Shown: piece by piece, positions 34,237 through 42,701 of the stretch
Position numbering within the stretch: the first letter of the stretch is position 1
How the letters are laid out: the number at the start of each line of letters is the position of its first letter
Assembly (NCBI RefSeq): GCF_002952775.1
Contig: NZ_CP025066.1
Location: 3,224,001 to 3,288,000, forward strand
Direction of reading: 5' to 3'
DNA: 64,000 nucleotides
DNA from: Halalkaliarchaeum desulfuricum
GTDB taxonomy: Archaea; Halobacteriota; Halobacteria; Halobacteriales; Haloferacaceae
Notes under the pieces: model-generated
What the model was told of the DNA's origin: nothing
Databases searched by the model: none
The model's input: only the letters and a program-made list of their open reading frames with translations
Translations under genes and position numbers: made by a program

Positions 34237-34938
34237 CTACCCGGAGTCGGTCCCGTCGAACAGCTCATCGAAGACCTTCTCCTGGGCCACGCGAACGTGC
34301 TGGCTGAACGTCGGCTGGGCGATCCCGAGCGCCTCGGCGCACTCCTCGGCGGTGCTCTTGCGTGGCCACGCGAAGTAGCCGCCGAGGTAGGCCGTCCGGA
34401 GTACCTCCTGCTGCTTTTCGGTGAGGCTCTCGGTCAACGCCACCCGCCCGCCGCTTTTCGTCCGGACGGGGACCTCCCGATCCGCGTCGCGCCTGGCGAC
34501 GAGATCCACGCAGGCGTGCCGATCGCGGAACGTCTCGACCACGGATCGGACGTCGACGTGCGGGGGGACGCTCGCAACGACGTGCCCGACGCCGTCCTCG
34601 GCGGCGACCGAGCGTGCGATCGCCCCCGAGTCCGCCAGCGTTGTCGTGACGCACGGCCCCGAGACGACGAACTCGAACAGCCCGCCGTCGACGCCCCGGT
34701 TGACGAGCCTGGCGTCGACGATCCCGGGCGCGTCGGCCGCAAGCGAGAGCACCCGATCCGTCGGAGCGCCGTCGACGGTGAAGTACTCCAGGAGCTTGCC
34801 GTCGGAGCGTCGTACGAGGTGTTCGAGCCGGACCCGGCAGCCCGCGACGCCGGACGCCTCGATGAAAAAGCAGTCGCGGTCCCGGACCTCGAATTCCACC
34901 TGTACGGCGGAGTCTGTCGCCCGTACCGTCGTTGCCAT
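34237..34938 (-). CDS. HTH-10 family (Bat-like) transcription regulator
   Basis: 233 residues. The C-terminal third has the HTH-10 (bacterio-opsin activator) signature: LTEKQQEVLRTAYLGGYFAWPRKSTAEECAEALGIAQPTFSQHVR, seen in pieces at about residues 165-210. The N-terminal part is the sensor-like region common to this haloarchaeal family. It lies 68 bases upstream of the hydrolase on the same strand and is the nearest candidate regulator of the catabolic island. The ATG at 34938 is preferred, giving MATTVRATDS. Confidence 0.85.
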   Translation of the reverse strand: MATTVRATDSAVQVEFEVRDRDCFFIEASGVAGCRVRLEHLVRRSDGKLLEYFTVDGAPTDRVLSLAADAPGIVDARLVNRGVDGGLFEFVVSGPCVTTTLADSGAIARSVAAEDGVGHVVASVPPHVDVRSVVETFRDRHACVDLVARRDADREVPVRTKSGGRVALTESLTEKQQEVLRTAYLGGYFAWPRKSTAEECAEALGIAQPTFSQHVRVAQEKVFDELFDGTDSG

Positions 34939-35038
34939 AAGAGTAGGTAACGTGAAACATTCCCCTAACCGTTTCGGCGCTTCGCGGCGGACGTGCAAGA
35001 CCAGCCGGACGGATGTGGGAGAACGATCTCGCAGACGG

Positions 35039-35321
35039 TCAGATACCGAGTTTCACCCCGAGTTCGGGCAACGACTCGATCGTGAGGTCCGGTTCGCCGT
35101 CGAACGACTCCCACGGCGTTTTTCCGGTCGACCCACATCCCCTGCATGCCGGCGTATTTCGCGACGAGCGTGTACTCCAGCGACCGCGAACGCCAGAGCT
35201 TCGAGATCGGCTCCGGGTCGGGGACGCGGTCTGCGAGCGCTTACTCGGCGGCGTCGATGTCGACGAGCGTGCTGTACGAGTCGAATGTCACCTTCCGGAC
35301 CCGCTCCGTGTCCAGTGTCAC
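35039..35321 (-). pseudogene. Haloacid dehalogenase (type II) remnant
   Basis: Reverse-strand reading VTFDSYSTLVDIDAAE, then a stop (TAA), then ALADRVPDPEPISKLW and RSRSLEYTLVAKY matches the first 55 residues of haloarchaeal type II haloacid dehalogenases. It jumps straight to the C-terminal AGMQGMWVDRKN, and after a frameshift reads WESFDGEPDLTIESLPEL to a stop at 35039-35041. About 130 middle residues are deleted. The nucleophile Asp (TFDSYSTL) remains, but the gene cannot make an enzyme. It lies beside the Asp-nucleophile hydrolase and regulator. Confidence 0.75.
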
Positions 35322-35372
35322 AGGGGAACACACGCGGGTGGCCTCTTTATATCATCCAGCCGTTCACCCAGT

Positions 35373-35822
35373 ATGGTCTCGAACACTCGCCTGTACGGTG
35401 CCGCGATCGCGTTTGCGTCCGGACTGTACTCGATCTGGAGCGCGTCGCTCGCCTCCAGGATGGTCGCGAGCGCCTGGCTGATGTTGATTCTGGGGGCCGT
35501 CGTACTCGTCCACGGGGCGGTACTGCTCACGACGTACGCGGACCGACTCGGCGACGCGAGCGGGCCACTGATGATCGCGTACGCGCTCGTGATGTTCGTG
35601 AATCAGGCGCTGCTCGGCGCGGGAGTGATGGACACCGGCGGGGGGATGGGCGCAGACGGGATGTCGACAGCCGACGGGATGGCCACGACCGGCATGGGCG
35701 GCAGCGGGATCACCGCCGGAATGGGGTGGGACGCAGGCATGGTCGCGCTGGCGCTGTTGATGCTCGCGAGCGGGGTCATCATGACTCGCGGGAGCGGAGA
35801 GGCCGGCAACGGCGGAATGTGA
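35373..35822 (+). CDS. Four-helix membrane protein with Gly/Met-rich loop
   Basis: 149 residues starting MVSNTRLYGAAIAFASGLYS. Four hydrophobic helices; between the third and fourth is a glycine- and methionine-rich loop (MDTGGGMGADGMSTADGMATTGMGG segment, about 88-120) that could bind copper or simply be flexible. No family recognised with certainty. A CTTTATATC box (35344-35352) 25 bases before the ATG indicates a leaderless transcript. It is intact although both neighbours are pseudogenes. Confidence 0.65.
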   Translation: MVSNTRLYGAAIAFASGLYSIWSASLASRMVASAWLMLILGAVVLVHGAVLLTTYADRLGDASGPLMIAYALVMFVNQALLGAGVMDTGGGMGADGMSTADGMATTGMGGSGITAGMGWDAGMVALALLMLASGVIMTRGSGEAGNGGM

Positions 35823-35876
35823 ACGAGGGACAGACCACTCGAAGAGAGCGGCATTGCAATCGCGTTCCCCACCGGG

Positions 35877-36292
35877 ATGAACGACGTCCGGCCGGATCCG
35901 CCCCTCCCCCGGACGGGGCGAGGACTCCACTACTGTCTGCACTGTGACGCGTACATGTTTGTCGACCAGTCGGTGTACGTGATGGGCCACTCCGAAAGCG
36001 CGGCCCACGTCGCCGCGATCGTGCTGAATTTCACCGATAACGTCGACCTGCTCACCCGCGAGGAGGAGCCCGAGTGGTCCGAAGAGACCGCCGACATGCT
36101 CGAGACCCACCCGATCGATGTGATCGATGCGGACGTCACCGGCGTCCGGAACGGCGAGGACGGGTGGCTGGAGGCGCTGGAGTTCGCGGACGGGGAGACC
36201 CGGGAGTACCGGGGTGGGTTCGCTCCGAGGAGGTGCCGGGAATCCCCGCCGAACTGCTGGAGCAGGCGGTCGCGTTCCACACGTACGATTGA
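35877..36292 (+). pseudogene. Thioredoxin-reductase-like remnant
   Basis: Forward reading PLPRTGRGLHYCLHCDAYMF carries the redox CxxC (CLHC), then VYVMGHSESAAHVAAIVL (second dinucleotide-binding site) and DGWLEALEFADGETREYRGGFA. The N-terminal FAD domain is missing. After GGFA about 80-90 residues are deleted and the frame shifts; the family C-terminus EEVPGIPAELLEQAVAFHTYD then follows in another frame to a stop at 36290-36292. An intact relative lacking CxxC lies at 37060. Decayed gene. Confidence 0.7.
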
Positions 36293-36407
36293 GTTCCGCA
36301 CGGGCGAGATCGGGTGTGACCCGGGCTCGGACGTGGAGAACGCGATCCAGTCGCCACCGGAGGTTCGCCCCAGATATTTATATGTACACACACAACTGTG
36401 TATTGAG

Positions 36408-36650
36408 ATGGCGACCAAAACGATCTCCCTCGACGAGGAGGCCTACGAACGGCTCAAGGCCCACAAGCGGGAAGGTGAGTCGTTCTCCGAGGTCGTAAAG
36501 CGGATCGCGGGCGAGCGCTCGTGGAAGGAGGTGGCCGGTATCCTCTCCGAAGAGGAGGCCGAAAAACTCGAAGCGGCGATCGAAGAAGGTCGGGAACGCT
36601 CCCGTGAACGCCGCGAACGTCTCGAATCTGACCTGCGGAGTGACGAATGA
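36408..36650 (+). CDS. VapB-type antitoxin
   Basis: An 80-residue antitoxin of the haloarchaeal DUF217/VapB type. The N-terminal ribbon (MATKTISLDEEAYERLKAHK) is a DNA-binding RHH-like fold; the C-terminal half is a charged helix (EEEAEKLEAAIEEGRERSRERR) that would wrap the toxin. The ATG is preceded by ATATTTATAT (36373-36382), a strong TATA box. The last four bases overlap the vapC start. Confidence 0.85.
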   Translation: MATKTISLDEEAYERLKAHKREGESFSEVVKRIAGERSWKEVAGILSEEEAEKLEAAIEEGRERSRERRERLESDLRSDE

Positions 36651-37039
36651 TCGAGGACACGTCGTTCATCATCGACATCCTATACAACGACCCCGACGCA
36701 CTCGCGTATCTCGACCTCGTCGAGAAGGAGAACCGTCCCGAAAAGATCGCCTCGATCACCGCCCTCGAACTGTACGAGGCAGTCCCACAGGTATCGGTTC
36801 CCGAGGAGCGTCGAGGGAAGATTCTCGACGTGCTCGATACACGCCACGCCGTGGCCGCCGACGAGACGGTGATGCGGAAAGCGGGAAAGATTTCGGGAGA
36901 ACTCAAATCCCGGGGTGAGGAAATCGATCGCGAGGACTGTATCATCGGCGCGACCGCATTGCTCAACGACGAGCCAGTCCTCACCCGGAATAACGATCAC
37001 TTCGAGCGGATAGACGGTCTCGACGTCGAAACCTACTGA
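36647..37039 (+). CDS. PIN-domain toxin VapC
   Basis: A 130-residue PIN-domain ribonuclease. The acidic metal-site residues are visible: Asp4 (MIEDTSFIID), Glu41 (ALELYEA), Asp97 (REDCIIGA) and Asp117 (NNDHF). Family members cut tRNA or rRNA when freed from VapB. It overlaps vapB (ATGA) and so forms a complete type II toxin-antitoxin pair in an otherwise degenerate stretch. Confidence 0.88.
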   Translation: MIEDTSFIIDILYNDPDALAYLDLVEKENRPEKIASITALELYEAVPQVSVPEERRGKILDVLDTRHAVAADETVMRKAGKISGELKSRGEEIDREDCIIGATALLNDEPVLTRNNDHFERIDGLDVETY

Positions 37040-37059
37040 AGGGCGTTACGGCTCTGGGT

Positions 37060-37653
37060 TCACTCCTCCTCACCCGGACCGAACAGCGCCTCGGCGTCGA
37101 CGGGCACGTCGAAGTCGTGGAAGTGCTCGCCCTCCTCCTTTGAGAGGATATTCAAGGCGGCGGCGGCGCCGTCGCCGGCAGAGATAACCGCCTGCCACTC
37201 CTCGGCGCGGACCATCGCGCCGGTCGCGTAGGCGTTCTCGACGCTGGTCTCCATCGTCACGTCGACGTCGACCACGCCGTCCTCGAAGTCGCAGCCGAGC
37301 GACTCAGCCAGGTCACGGTTCGCGCCCGTCGCGAGCACCAGGTAGTCAGCTGTGAGTTCCCCCTCGTCGGTTTCGACGGCGAACCCGTCGTCGGACGCGG
37401 CGACGTCGGTTACTTCCTCGCCTTGACGCCTGTCGACGCCGAAACTGTCGACCTGCGTGCGGGCAGTCTCCATAAACGCCGACCCGTCGACGGAACCGAC
37501 GCCGAGGTAGTTGAACAGGTGTGCCTTGTGCATCCAGGTCCCGTCGGTGTCGAAGACGGTGGTTTCGAGGCCGTTCTTCTGGGCGAACAGGGCGGCGCTC
37601 AGGCCGGCCGGACCGCCGCCGACGACGGCAACATTCGTGTTACTCTTACTCAT
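37060..37653 (-). CDS. FAD-dependent oxidoreductase, TrxB-like, no CxxC
   Basis: 197 residues. The FAD-binding motif VAVVGGGPAGLSAALFA is at about 8-24 and the second nucleotide motif region LVLATGANRDL at about 115. It ends with the YATGAMVRAEEWQAVISAGDGAAAA segment typical of thioredoxin-reductase-like proteins. It is short and has no CxxC, so it is not a thioredoxin reductase in the strict sense. A pseudogene of a related protein lies at 35877. Divergent from the peroxiredoxin gene, with which it may share a promoter. Confidence 0.8.
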   Translation of the reverse strand: MSKSNTNVAVVGGGPAGLSAALFAQKNGLETTVFDTDGTWMHKAHLFNYLGVGSVDGSAFMETARTQVDSFGVDRRQGEEVTDVAASDDGFAVETDEGELTADYLVLATGANRDLAESLGCDFEDGVVDVDVTMETSVENAYATGAMVRAEEWQAVISAGDGAAAALNILSKEEGEHFHDFDVPVDAEALFGPGEEE

Positions 37654-37781
37654 ACAGTTTTCGTATCGGCTGGACGACCAAAACGTTGACCCGCTCGGGC
37701 GAGACGACCATGAGAGCCCGCTTGGAAGGAGCAGTGACGCCCGACCGAACACCCTAAGCGGCTGCCGGCACCAGTAGAGAT

Positions 37782-38243
37782 ATGCTCGAAACAGACGACG
37801 ACGCACCCGATTTTACCCTCGAAAACCAGCATGGCGACCCGGTCACGCTGTCGGAAATCGACGCTGCGTACACGGTCGCGTATTTCTATCCCCGGGCGGA
37901 TACACCCGGCTGTACGACAGAAGCATGTGGCTTTCGCGACGAGTGGGACGCGTTCGACAACGCAGACGTCGCAGTCGTGGGGATCAGCGACGATCCAGTG
38001 GCGGACCTCGCCGACTTCGCCGAGAAGTACGAGCTCCCGTTCGACCTCCTGTCCGATCCGGACGGTGAAGTCGCTTTAGCCTACGACTCCTACGGCGAGA
38101 AGAACATGTTCGGGAACACTTTCGACGGCGTCTTCCGGAACACGTATGTCGTCGATGAAAGCGGTGAAATCGTACTGACGTACAAGGGCGTCTCACCCGA
38201 GGAGCACGCCGAGGAAATTCTCGAAGACATCGACTCGCTGTAG
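37782..38243 (+). CDS. bcp: Peroxiredoxin, BCP/PrxQ type
   Basis: A 153-residue peroxiredoxin reducing hydrogen or alkyl peroxides. The peroxidatic Cys44 lies in the motif RADTPGCTTEACGFRD, with the resolving Cys49 five residues later, the 2-Cys PrxQ arrangement. FYPRADTPG and the later GVSPEEHAEEIL are family features. The length is normal. Neighbouring thiol and FAD genes suggest a redox-stress group. Confidence 0.92.
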   Translation: MLETDDDAPDFTLENQHGDPVTLSEIDAAYTVAYFYPRADTPGCTTEACGFRDEWDAFDNADVAVVGISDDPVADLADFAEKYELPFDLLSDPDGEVALAYDSYGEKNMFGNTFDGVFRNTYVVDESGEIVLTYKGVSPEEHAEEILEDIDSL

Positions 38244-38278
38244 GCAGCCCGACTTCGAGCCTTCGCCGTGCCGACCTC

Positions 38279-38296
38279 ATCCCCTTATCGGGGGAT
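38279..38296. terminator. Hairpin between convergent genes
   Basis: ATCCCC-TTATCG-GGGGAT, a 6-bp stem in the 65-base gap between the converging bcp and DsbA-family genes. It could end transcription from either side; no long T run follows, so the call is tentative. Confidence 0.35.
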
Positions 38297-38308
38297 GCCC
38301 CGTCCGGC

Positions 38309-38980
38309 TCAGGTTCCGTCGACGAGTCGTTCGAGTTGTTCGGGCGGGACTGCCCCCCGGGCGGCGTGCTCACCGGAAGCGAACGTCGGCACCGCGGTGA
38401 CGCCGTGTCGCTGGGCCTCCTCGAACGCCTCCCGGAGACGATCCCGATACGTCTCGTCCGTGACCGCCGCCCGGATTTCGTCGGGATCGAGGCCGACCTC
38501 TTTGGCGAGATCCGCCAGCACGTCGATGGTACCGACGTCGCGACCGGTGACCCACAGAGCGACGAAAATCGCCTCGTCGAATGCGAGCCAGTGGTCAGGA
38601 TACTCCGAGGCGACGTACAGGGAGGCCACCTGGGCGTCGAAAGAGTCGATACCCTCGGGGATCTCCTCGAGGTCGAGCATTTCGTCTGCGCCGTACCGGT
38701 CCCGGAGTTTGTCGACGTTGCGTTGGACCTCCTCGTAGTACGCGTCGTCCTTCCCGTCGTCGAGAGAGCCGTCTATTTCGCCGTCGGGACCCCGCTTTTG
38801 TGCCCGAAGATCGAACGGGTGCCAGTCGATCTCGAGTTCCGCGGCCCGTTCCTCTCGGTACTTCTCGAGTGATTTCCGACCCAGATAACAGAACGGACAG
38901 ACGTAGTCCGAATACACTGTGATTGTCTCCCCGTTCCCCACGGCTGTTTTCTCCTCCGTCGACTCCTCGTTTCGACTCAC
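38309..38980 (-). CDS. DsbA-family thiol oxidoreductase (FrnE-like)
   Basis: A 223-residue thioredoxin-fold protein with helical insertion. The redox motif is CPFC (Cys28, Cys31) in DYVCPFCYLGRKSL, and the cis-Pro region is HGVTAVPTFASG. The insert includes AQVASLYVASEYPDHWLAFDEAIF, as in the FrnE/2-hydroxychromene-isomerase subgroup. It has no signal peptide, so it acts in the cytoplasm. It converges on bcp. Confidence 0.88.
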   Translation of the reverse strand: MSRNEESTEEKTAVGNGETITVYSDYVCPFCYLGRKSLEKYREERAAELEIDWHPFDLRAQKRGPDGEIDGSLDDGKDDAYYEEVQRNVDKLRDRYGADEMLDLEEIPEGIDSFDAQVASLYVASEYPDHWLAFDEAIFVALWVTGRDVGTIDVLADLAKEVGLDPDEIRAAVTDETYRDRLREAFEEAQRHGVTAVPTFASGEHAARGAVPPEQLERLVDGT

Positions 38981-39086
38981 GATAGCGAGGATACGGATCG
39001 ATCACGGATAAAGCAACCTCGAGCGCGCAGTCGCTGCACACAGTCGCCGTGGGGATATATCAAGGGACAGCGTATCCGAAAATGCA

Positions 39087-39440
39087 ATGTCGAAAACAGC
39101 AGTTGTTATCCTGGCAGGTACAGATTCACACGCCGACGTCGGCCGTCTCGTGAACGGTCTCGAGACCGCAAAGGAGTTCGCCGAAAACGGTGACGACGTG
39201 GAACTCATCTTCGACGGCGCGGGAACCCAGTGGATCCCCGAACTCGAAGACGAGGACAGCGACTATCACGAACTCTACCAGTCAGTCCGCGACAATGCGG
39301 CTGCCTGCGACTTCTGTACCGGGGCCTTTGGCGTCGATGACGCCGTAAACGACGCGGGCGTCGTCCGTCTCGACGATCACGACGGCCACCCGAGCATCAG
39401 GTCACTCGTCTCGGAGGGCGCTGAAGTCATCACCTTCTAA
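39087..39440 (+). CDS. DsrE-family protein
   Basis: 117 residues with the DsrE/TusD-like fold: KTAVVILAGTDSHADVGRLVNGL, ELIFDGAGTQWIPEL and CDFCTGAFGVDDAV, a Cys-x-x-Cys typical of sulfur-relay relatives. The role is uncertain. A GATATATCAAGG box (39055-39066) precedes the ATG by about 27 bases, fitting a leaderless transcript. Confidence 0.8.
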   Translation: MSKTAVVILAGTDSHADVGRLVNGLETAKEFAENGDDVELIFDGAGTQWIPELEDEDSDYHELYQSVRDNAAACDFCTGAFGVDDAVNDAGVVRLDDHDGHPSIRSLVSEGAEVITF

Positions 39441-39829
39441 ACGCCCACCTTTTGCTGCGGTCGCTCGCTCCCTGCTGTCGCTCGCGGTCAACGATCAATC
39501 GACTCCATGAGGAGTTAATTGGCTCCCCGAATCCACGAGAAGACAAGCGGCAGTACCCGATAGTTTCCTTTGAAAAACAAGCAGAAATACTTATGGAAGA
39601 GTTAAAAGTGCGAGCAATAGTACCGGCGGCGAGCGGAGCGAGATTCGAGCGAAGCGAGGCGCGAGTGAAACGAGCGCCTCGAAACGTGAACGGGGAGCGC
39701 AGCGACCCGTGAGCGGAGCGAGAATCTCGAAAACGCGAACGGCGAAGCCGTGAGCGAAGCGAGCGAGGCCCCCGTCAAAAAAGGTGGAGGTACAAGACAT
39801 TTATCTCGTCGTGTGGTATGAGTCAGTGA
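39441..39829. repeat. Intergenic with GAGCGnAGCGAG repeats
   Basis: 389 bases without a supported gene. Between about 39630 and 39765 the sequence is built from variants of GAGCGRAGCGAG (for example at 39635, 39650, 39713 and 39751), a self-complementary motif frequent in haloarchaeal intergenic DNA. At the right end GACATTTATCTC (39798-39809) is the probable TATA box for the DUF373 gene. The open frames here are by-products of the repeats. Confidence 0.6.
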
Positions 39830-40942
39830 ATGCTGCTGATCCTCTGTGTCGACCTGGACGACGACCTCGGCCGGAAGACCGGGCTGCAGACGCCGGTGAT
39901 CGGCCGCGACGAGGTCGAGCGTTCAGCCGTCGCACTCGCGACGGTCGATCCGGAGGATTCCGACGTCAACGTCCTGTTTCAGGGCGTCCACCTCTATGAC
40001 GAGCTGGTCCATCGGGAGGAGCAGGAGGTCGAAGTCGCTGCCGTCACCGGCGTCGAGGGAAAAGACGTCGCCGCCAACCGCGCAGTCGGCCGGGAAGTCG
40101 ACCGGGTCCTCGCGGAGCTGGAAACCGGCGAGGAGGTCCACGCGATCGTGATCACCGACGGCGCACAGGACGAATCGGTGCTGCCGGTGATCCGCTCGCG
40201 GATGCCGATCGACGGCGTCCGCCGGGTCGTCGTCCGGCAGGCGCAGGACCTCGAATCGATGTACTACACGATAAAGCAGGTACTCGCGGACCCCGAGACT
40301 AGAGGGACAGTGCTCGTGCCGCTGGGGATTTTGCTGTTGATCTACCCGTTCGTGGTGATCGCCGGGCAGTTCGACGTCGGGGGCGCGGTCGTGTTGGGGC
40401 TTATCTCGGCGTTGCTGGGCCTGTACTCGCTGTTCCGCGGGCTGGGGCTGGAGACGACGATCGACGCGGTCGCCGAACGCGTGCGGTCGGGGCTGTACGC
40501 CGGTCGGGTGACGCTCATCACCTATGTGGTCGCGCTCGCGCTGCTGGTCGTGGCGGGTGTGCAGGGCTACGAAACGGTGGGGAACGTCTCGACAGCTATC
40601 GAGGACACACCACTGGCGGTCGCATTCGCGGCGTTCGTCCACGGCGCGATCCTGTGGGTCGCCGCGGCAGGACTCACCTCCAGCCTCGGCCAGATCACCG
40701 ACGAGTATCTCTCGGGGCGGTTCCGGTGGCGCTACCTCAACGCGCCGTTTTACGTGATCGCGATAGCGATGGTCGTGTACGCGCTCTCGGGCTTTTTCCT
40801 CCCCGACGCGCCCGGTGTCACCACTGTGACGCTTTCGGAGCTCGCGATCGCGCTCACCGCCGGGACGCTTCTGGGTGTGCTCTCGACGCTCACGTTCGCG
40901 GTCGCCGAGTCGAGGACTCCCTCGACTGCGGAACCCGCTTGA
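39830..40942 (+). CDS. DUF373 family membrane protein
   Basis: 370 residues. The soluble N-terminal domain (about 1-155; MLLILCVDLDDDLGRKTG and AIVITDGAQDESVLPVI) is the conserved DUF373 core. The C-terminal half has six or so membrane helices. The family is archaeal and of unknown function. The start is supported by the TATA-like box 27 bases upstream. It converges on pyrE. Confidence 0.9.
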   Translation: MLLILCVDLDDDLGRKTGLQTPVIGRDEVERSAVALATVDPEDSDVNVLFQGVHLYDELVHREEQEVEVAAVTGVEGKDVAANRAVGREVDRVLAELETGEEVHAIVITDGAQDESVLPVIRSRMPIDGVRRVVVRQAQDLESMYYTIKQVLADPETRGTVLVPLGILLLIYPFVVIAGQFDVGGAVVLGLISALLGLYSLFRGLGLETTIDAVAERVRSGLYAGRVTLITYVVALALLVVAGVQGYETVGNVSTAIEDTPLAVAFAAFVHGAILWVAAAGLTSSLGQITDEYLSGRFRWRYLNAPFYVIAIAMVVYALSGFFLPDAPGVTTVTLSELAIALTAGTLLGVLSTLTFAVAESRTPSTAEPA

Positions 40943-40957
40943 ACCCGTGGAGATCGA

Positions 40958-41521
40958 TCAGTCGCGATCCGCGAGCAGCTCGGTCGCGGTGAGCAACGAC
41001 TCGAGTTCGATCCCGTGATCCGCCAGCAGTTCGCTCGCCCCCTCCTCTCGGTCGACGACGACGAACACCCGGTCGACGGTCGCGCCGGCCTCCCGGAGCG
41101 CTTCGACCGCAGAAAGCGCCGACCGGCCGGTGGTCGCGATGTCCTCGATGACGATCACCTCCGCTCCGGGGCCGAGTCGCCCTTCGATCCGGTTGCCGGT
41201 GCCGTATTCCTTGGTCTCCTTGCGGACGATGACGTACGGGCGACCGAGTTCCGTCGCCGTCACCGCGACCAGCGGTACCGCTCCGAGCGCCACACCCGCA
41301 AGCGTCGCGTCGGTGTCGGCGAGCCGGTCCGCAAACGCCGACGCGACTGCCTCCAGACAGTCGGGATCCGTCTCGAAGAGGTACTTGTCGACGTAGTAGT
41401 CGCTCGTGCCTCCGTGTGAGAGTTCGAACTCGCCGAACCGGACGGCGTCGGCCGCCCGGAGCGCAGCCACGAGTTCGCGATCGGTGCCGCCGTCGGTTCG
41501 GAAGGTGTCGGAATCGGTCAT
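40958..41521 (-). CDS. pyrE: Orotate phosphoribosyltransferase
   Basis: A 187-residue type I phosphoribosyltransferase that forms OMP from orotate and PRPP in pyrimidine synthesis. The PRPP loop [26 protein letters not shown] (seen at about 113-138) is diagnostic; [20 protein letters not shown] is the orotate-side N-terminal motif, and [16 protein letters not shown] the flexible loop. Short gap (15 bases) to the convergent DUF373 gene. Confidence 0.95.
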   Translation of the reverse strand: MTDSDTFRTDGGTDRELVAALRAADAVRFGEFELSHGGTSDYYVDKYLFETDPDCLEAVASAFADRLADTDATLAGVALGAVPLVAVTATELGRPYVIVRKETKEYGTGNRIEGRLGPGAEVIVIEDIATTGRSALSAVEALREAGATVDRVFVVVDREEGASELLADHGIELESLLTATELLADRD

Positions 41522-41602
41522 TGTCCAATCCAGACGCAGGTGGAGCCTAAAAGCGCCGCGGACGGGCCGTGGTCGGCCGGGAGTGGACCGTAGACGCGAA
41601 CG

Positions 41603-42082
41603 TCACTCCGTTCGGACCTGAACGGACCCGTCTCCCGTGACGCCGACCAGCAGCTCCCGCCGGACTTTCCGCCCCTGGACGGCGTCGCCTGCGGCGTCGC
41701 TGATCGCCTTCATCAGGTCCGGCGCGGTGCGGTTCACCTTCACGCCGGCCTCGTCGCAGGCGTCGTACACCCGGTTCGGGATGTCGTACAGGTCGGTTCC
41801 CGTTTCGATCCGAACCTGCACCGGGGCGGTCAGCGCCTCCGCGAAGCTGACGGTCTCGTGTGCCTTCCTGACGTTCTCCCGGGCGCTGGCCTCGACGCTG
41901 GAGACGTTCGCCCGCGAGGTTCCGAGGCGGGTCGCGATGTCGGCCTGTCGGAGCCCTCGCTCCCGGAGCGCAAGCACTTCGGCCTGCCGCCTGGTAAGGA
42001 TGTTCTCGTCGGGATCGAATCCGAGCCGCTCGAGCAGCTCGTCGACGTCGACGTCCGCGGCGTCACCGGCGTCGTCACTCAT
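41603..42082 (-). CDS. Tfx family DNA-binding protein
   Basis: 159 residues. The N-terminal HTH (LTRRQAEVLALRERGLRQADIATRLGTSRANVSSVE, in pieces at about 27-62) is the Tfx family signature. The C-terminal half matches the Tfx C-domain, including TDLYDIPNRVYDACDEAGVKV. Tfx in methanogens binds near the fmd operon promoter; haloarchaeal targets are not known. The ATG at 42082 is used. Confidence 0.88.
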   Translation of the reverse strand: MSDDAGDAADVDVDELLERLGFDPDENILTRRQAEVLALRERGLRQADIATRLGTSRANVSSVEASARENVRKAHETVSFAEALTAPVQVRIETGTDLYDIPNRVYDACDEAGVKVNRTAPDLMKAISDAAGDAVQGRKVRRELLVGVTGDGSVQVRTE

Positions 42083-42187
42083 ACCTGCAGGTTTGTGGGG
42101 TGTATTAAAAAAGGCAACCGAAACAGCAGGTGTCGTCCGTCCGAGAGTGCCGACTGTCCGCACCGCCTCGGGAACTGCGCGGTCGCG

Positions 42188-42676
42188 TTAGCCGCCCCAG
42201 AAGTTCTCCCGGCTCCCGAGCCGCTCCCGGCTGGACGACGTCTCGTCATCGTCCGCCGACTCTCCGTCGTCAGCTCCGTCGTCAGCTCCGTCCTCGTCGT
42301 CCACCTCGGCCTCGTCGCCCTCGTCGTCCTCCTCCGACTCCAGCGGGAGCCGTTCGACGACCTCCTTTGCAGTGGCGTGGTTCGACTTCACCCGATCGAT
42401 CCGCACTTTCGCCCTGGCCTCCGGCAACAGTCCGTCGATCAGGACGATGAACCCGTCGTCAGTCCGACCGACGCCGGCGCCGCTCTCGTGGATGTCGTCG
42501 ACTTCGACGAGGACCTCCTCGCCCGGCTGGACCGGCTGTTGTTTCAGCTCGGAGATGGGCATGTTGTAGTGATTGCACCACTCGGCGCCCCCGCGATCTC
42601 CGTAGTGCTGGCATCCCATTCCCTGGATTCGTTCCTGAAAACTCGGGCAGTCGTCTGCGAGCGGACAGTTCGGCAT
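42188..42676 (-). CDS. TRAM-domain protein with Cys-rich N-terminus
   Basis: 162 residues. Residues 1-35 contain four cysteines and histidines (CPLADDC ... GCQHYGDRGGAEWCNHY), a probable zinc site. Residues about 50-115 form a TRAM domain (EEVLVEVDDIHESGAGVGRTDDGFIVLID), a beta-barrel that binds RNA. The rest is an acidic Asp-Asp-Gly-Ala-rich tail. It is likely a small RNA-binding protein of the haloarchaeal TRAM group. Confidence 0.85.
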   Translation of the reverse strand: MPNCPLADDCPSFQERIQGMGCQHYGDRGGAEWCNHYNMPISELKQQPVQPGEEVLVEVDDIHESGAGVGRTDDGFIVLIDGLLPEARAKVRIDRVKSNHATAKEVVERLPLESEEDDEGDEAEVDDEDGADDGADDGESADDDETSSSRERLGSRENFWGG

Positions 42677-42701
42677 GTCTACCGGTAGGCAACGGAGCGG
42701 T

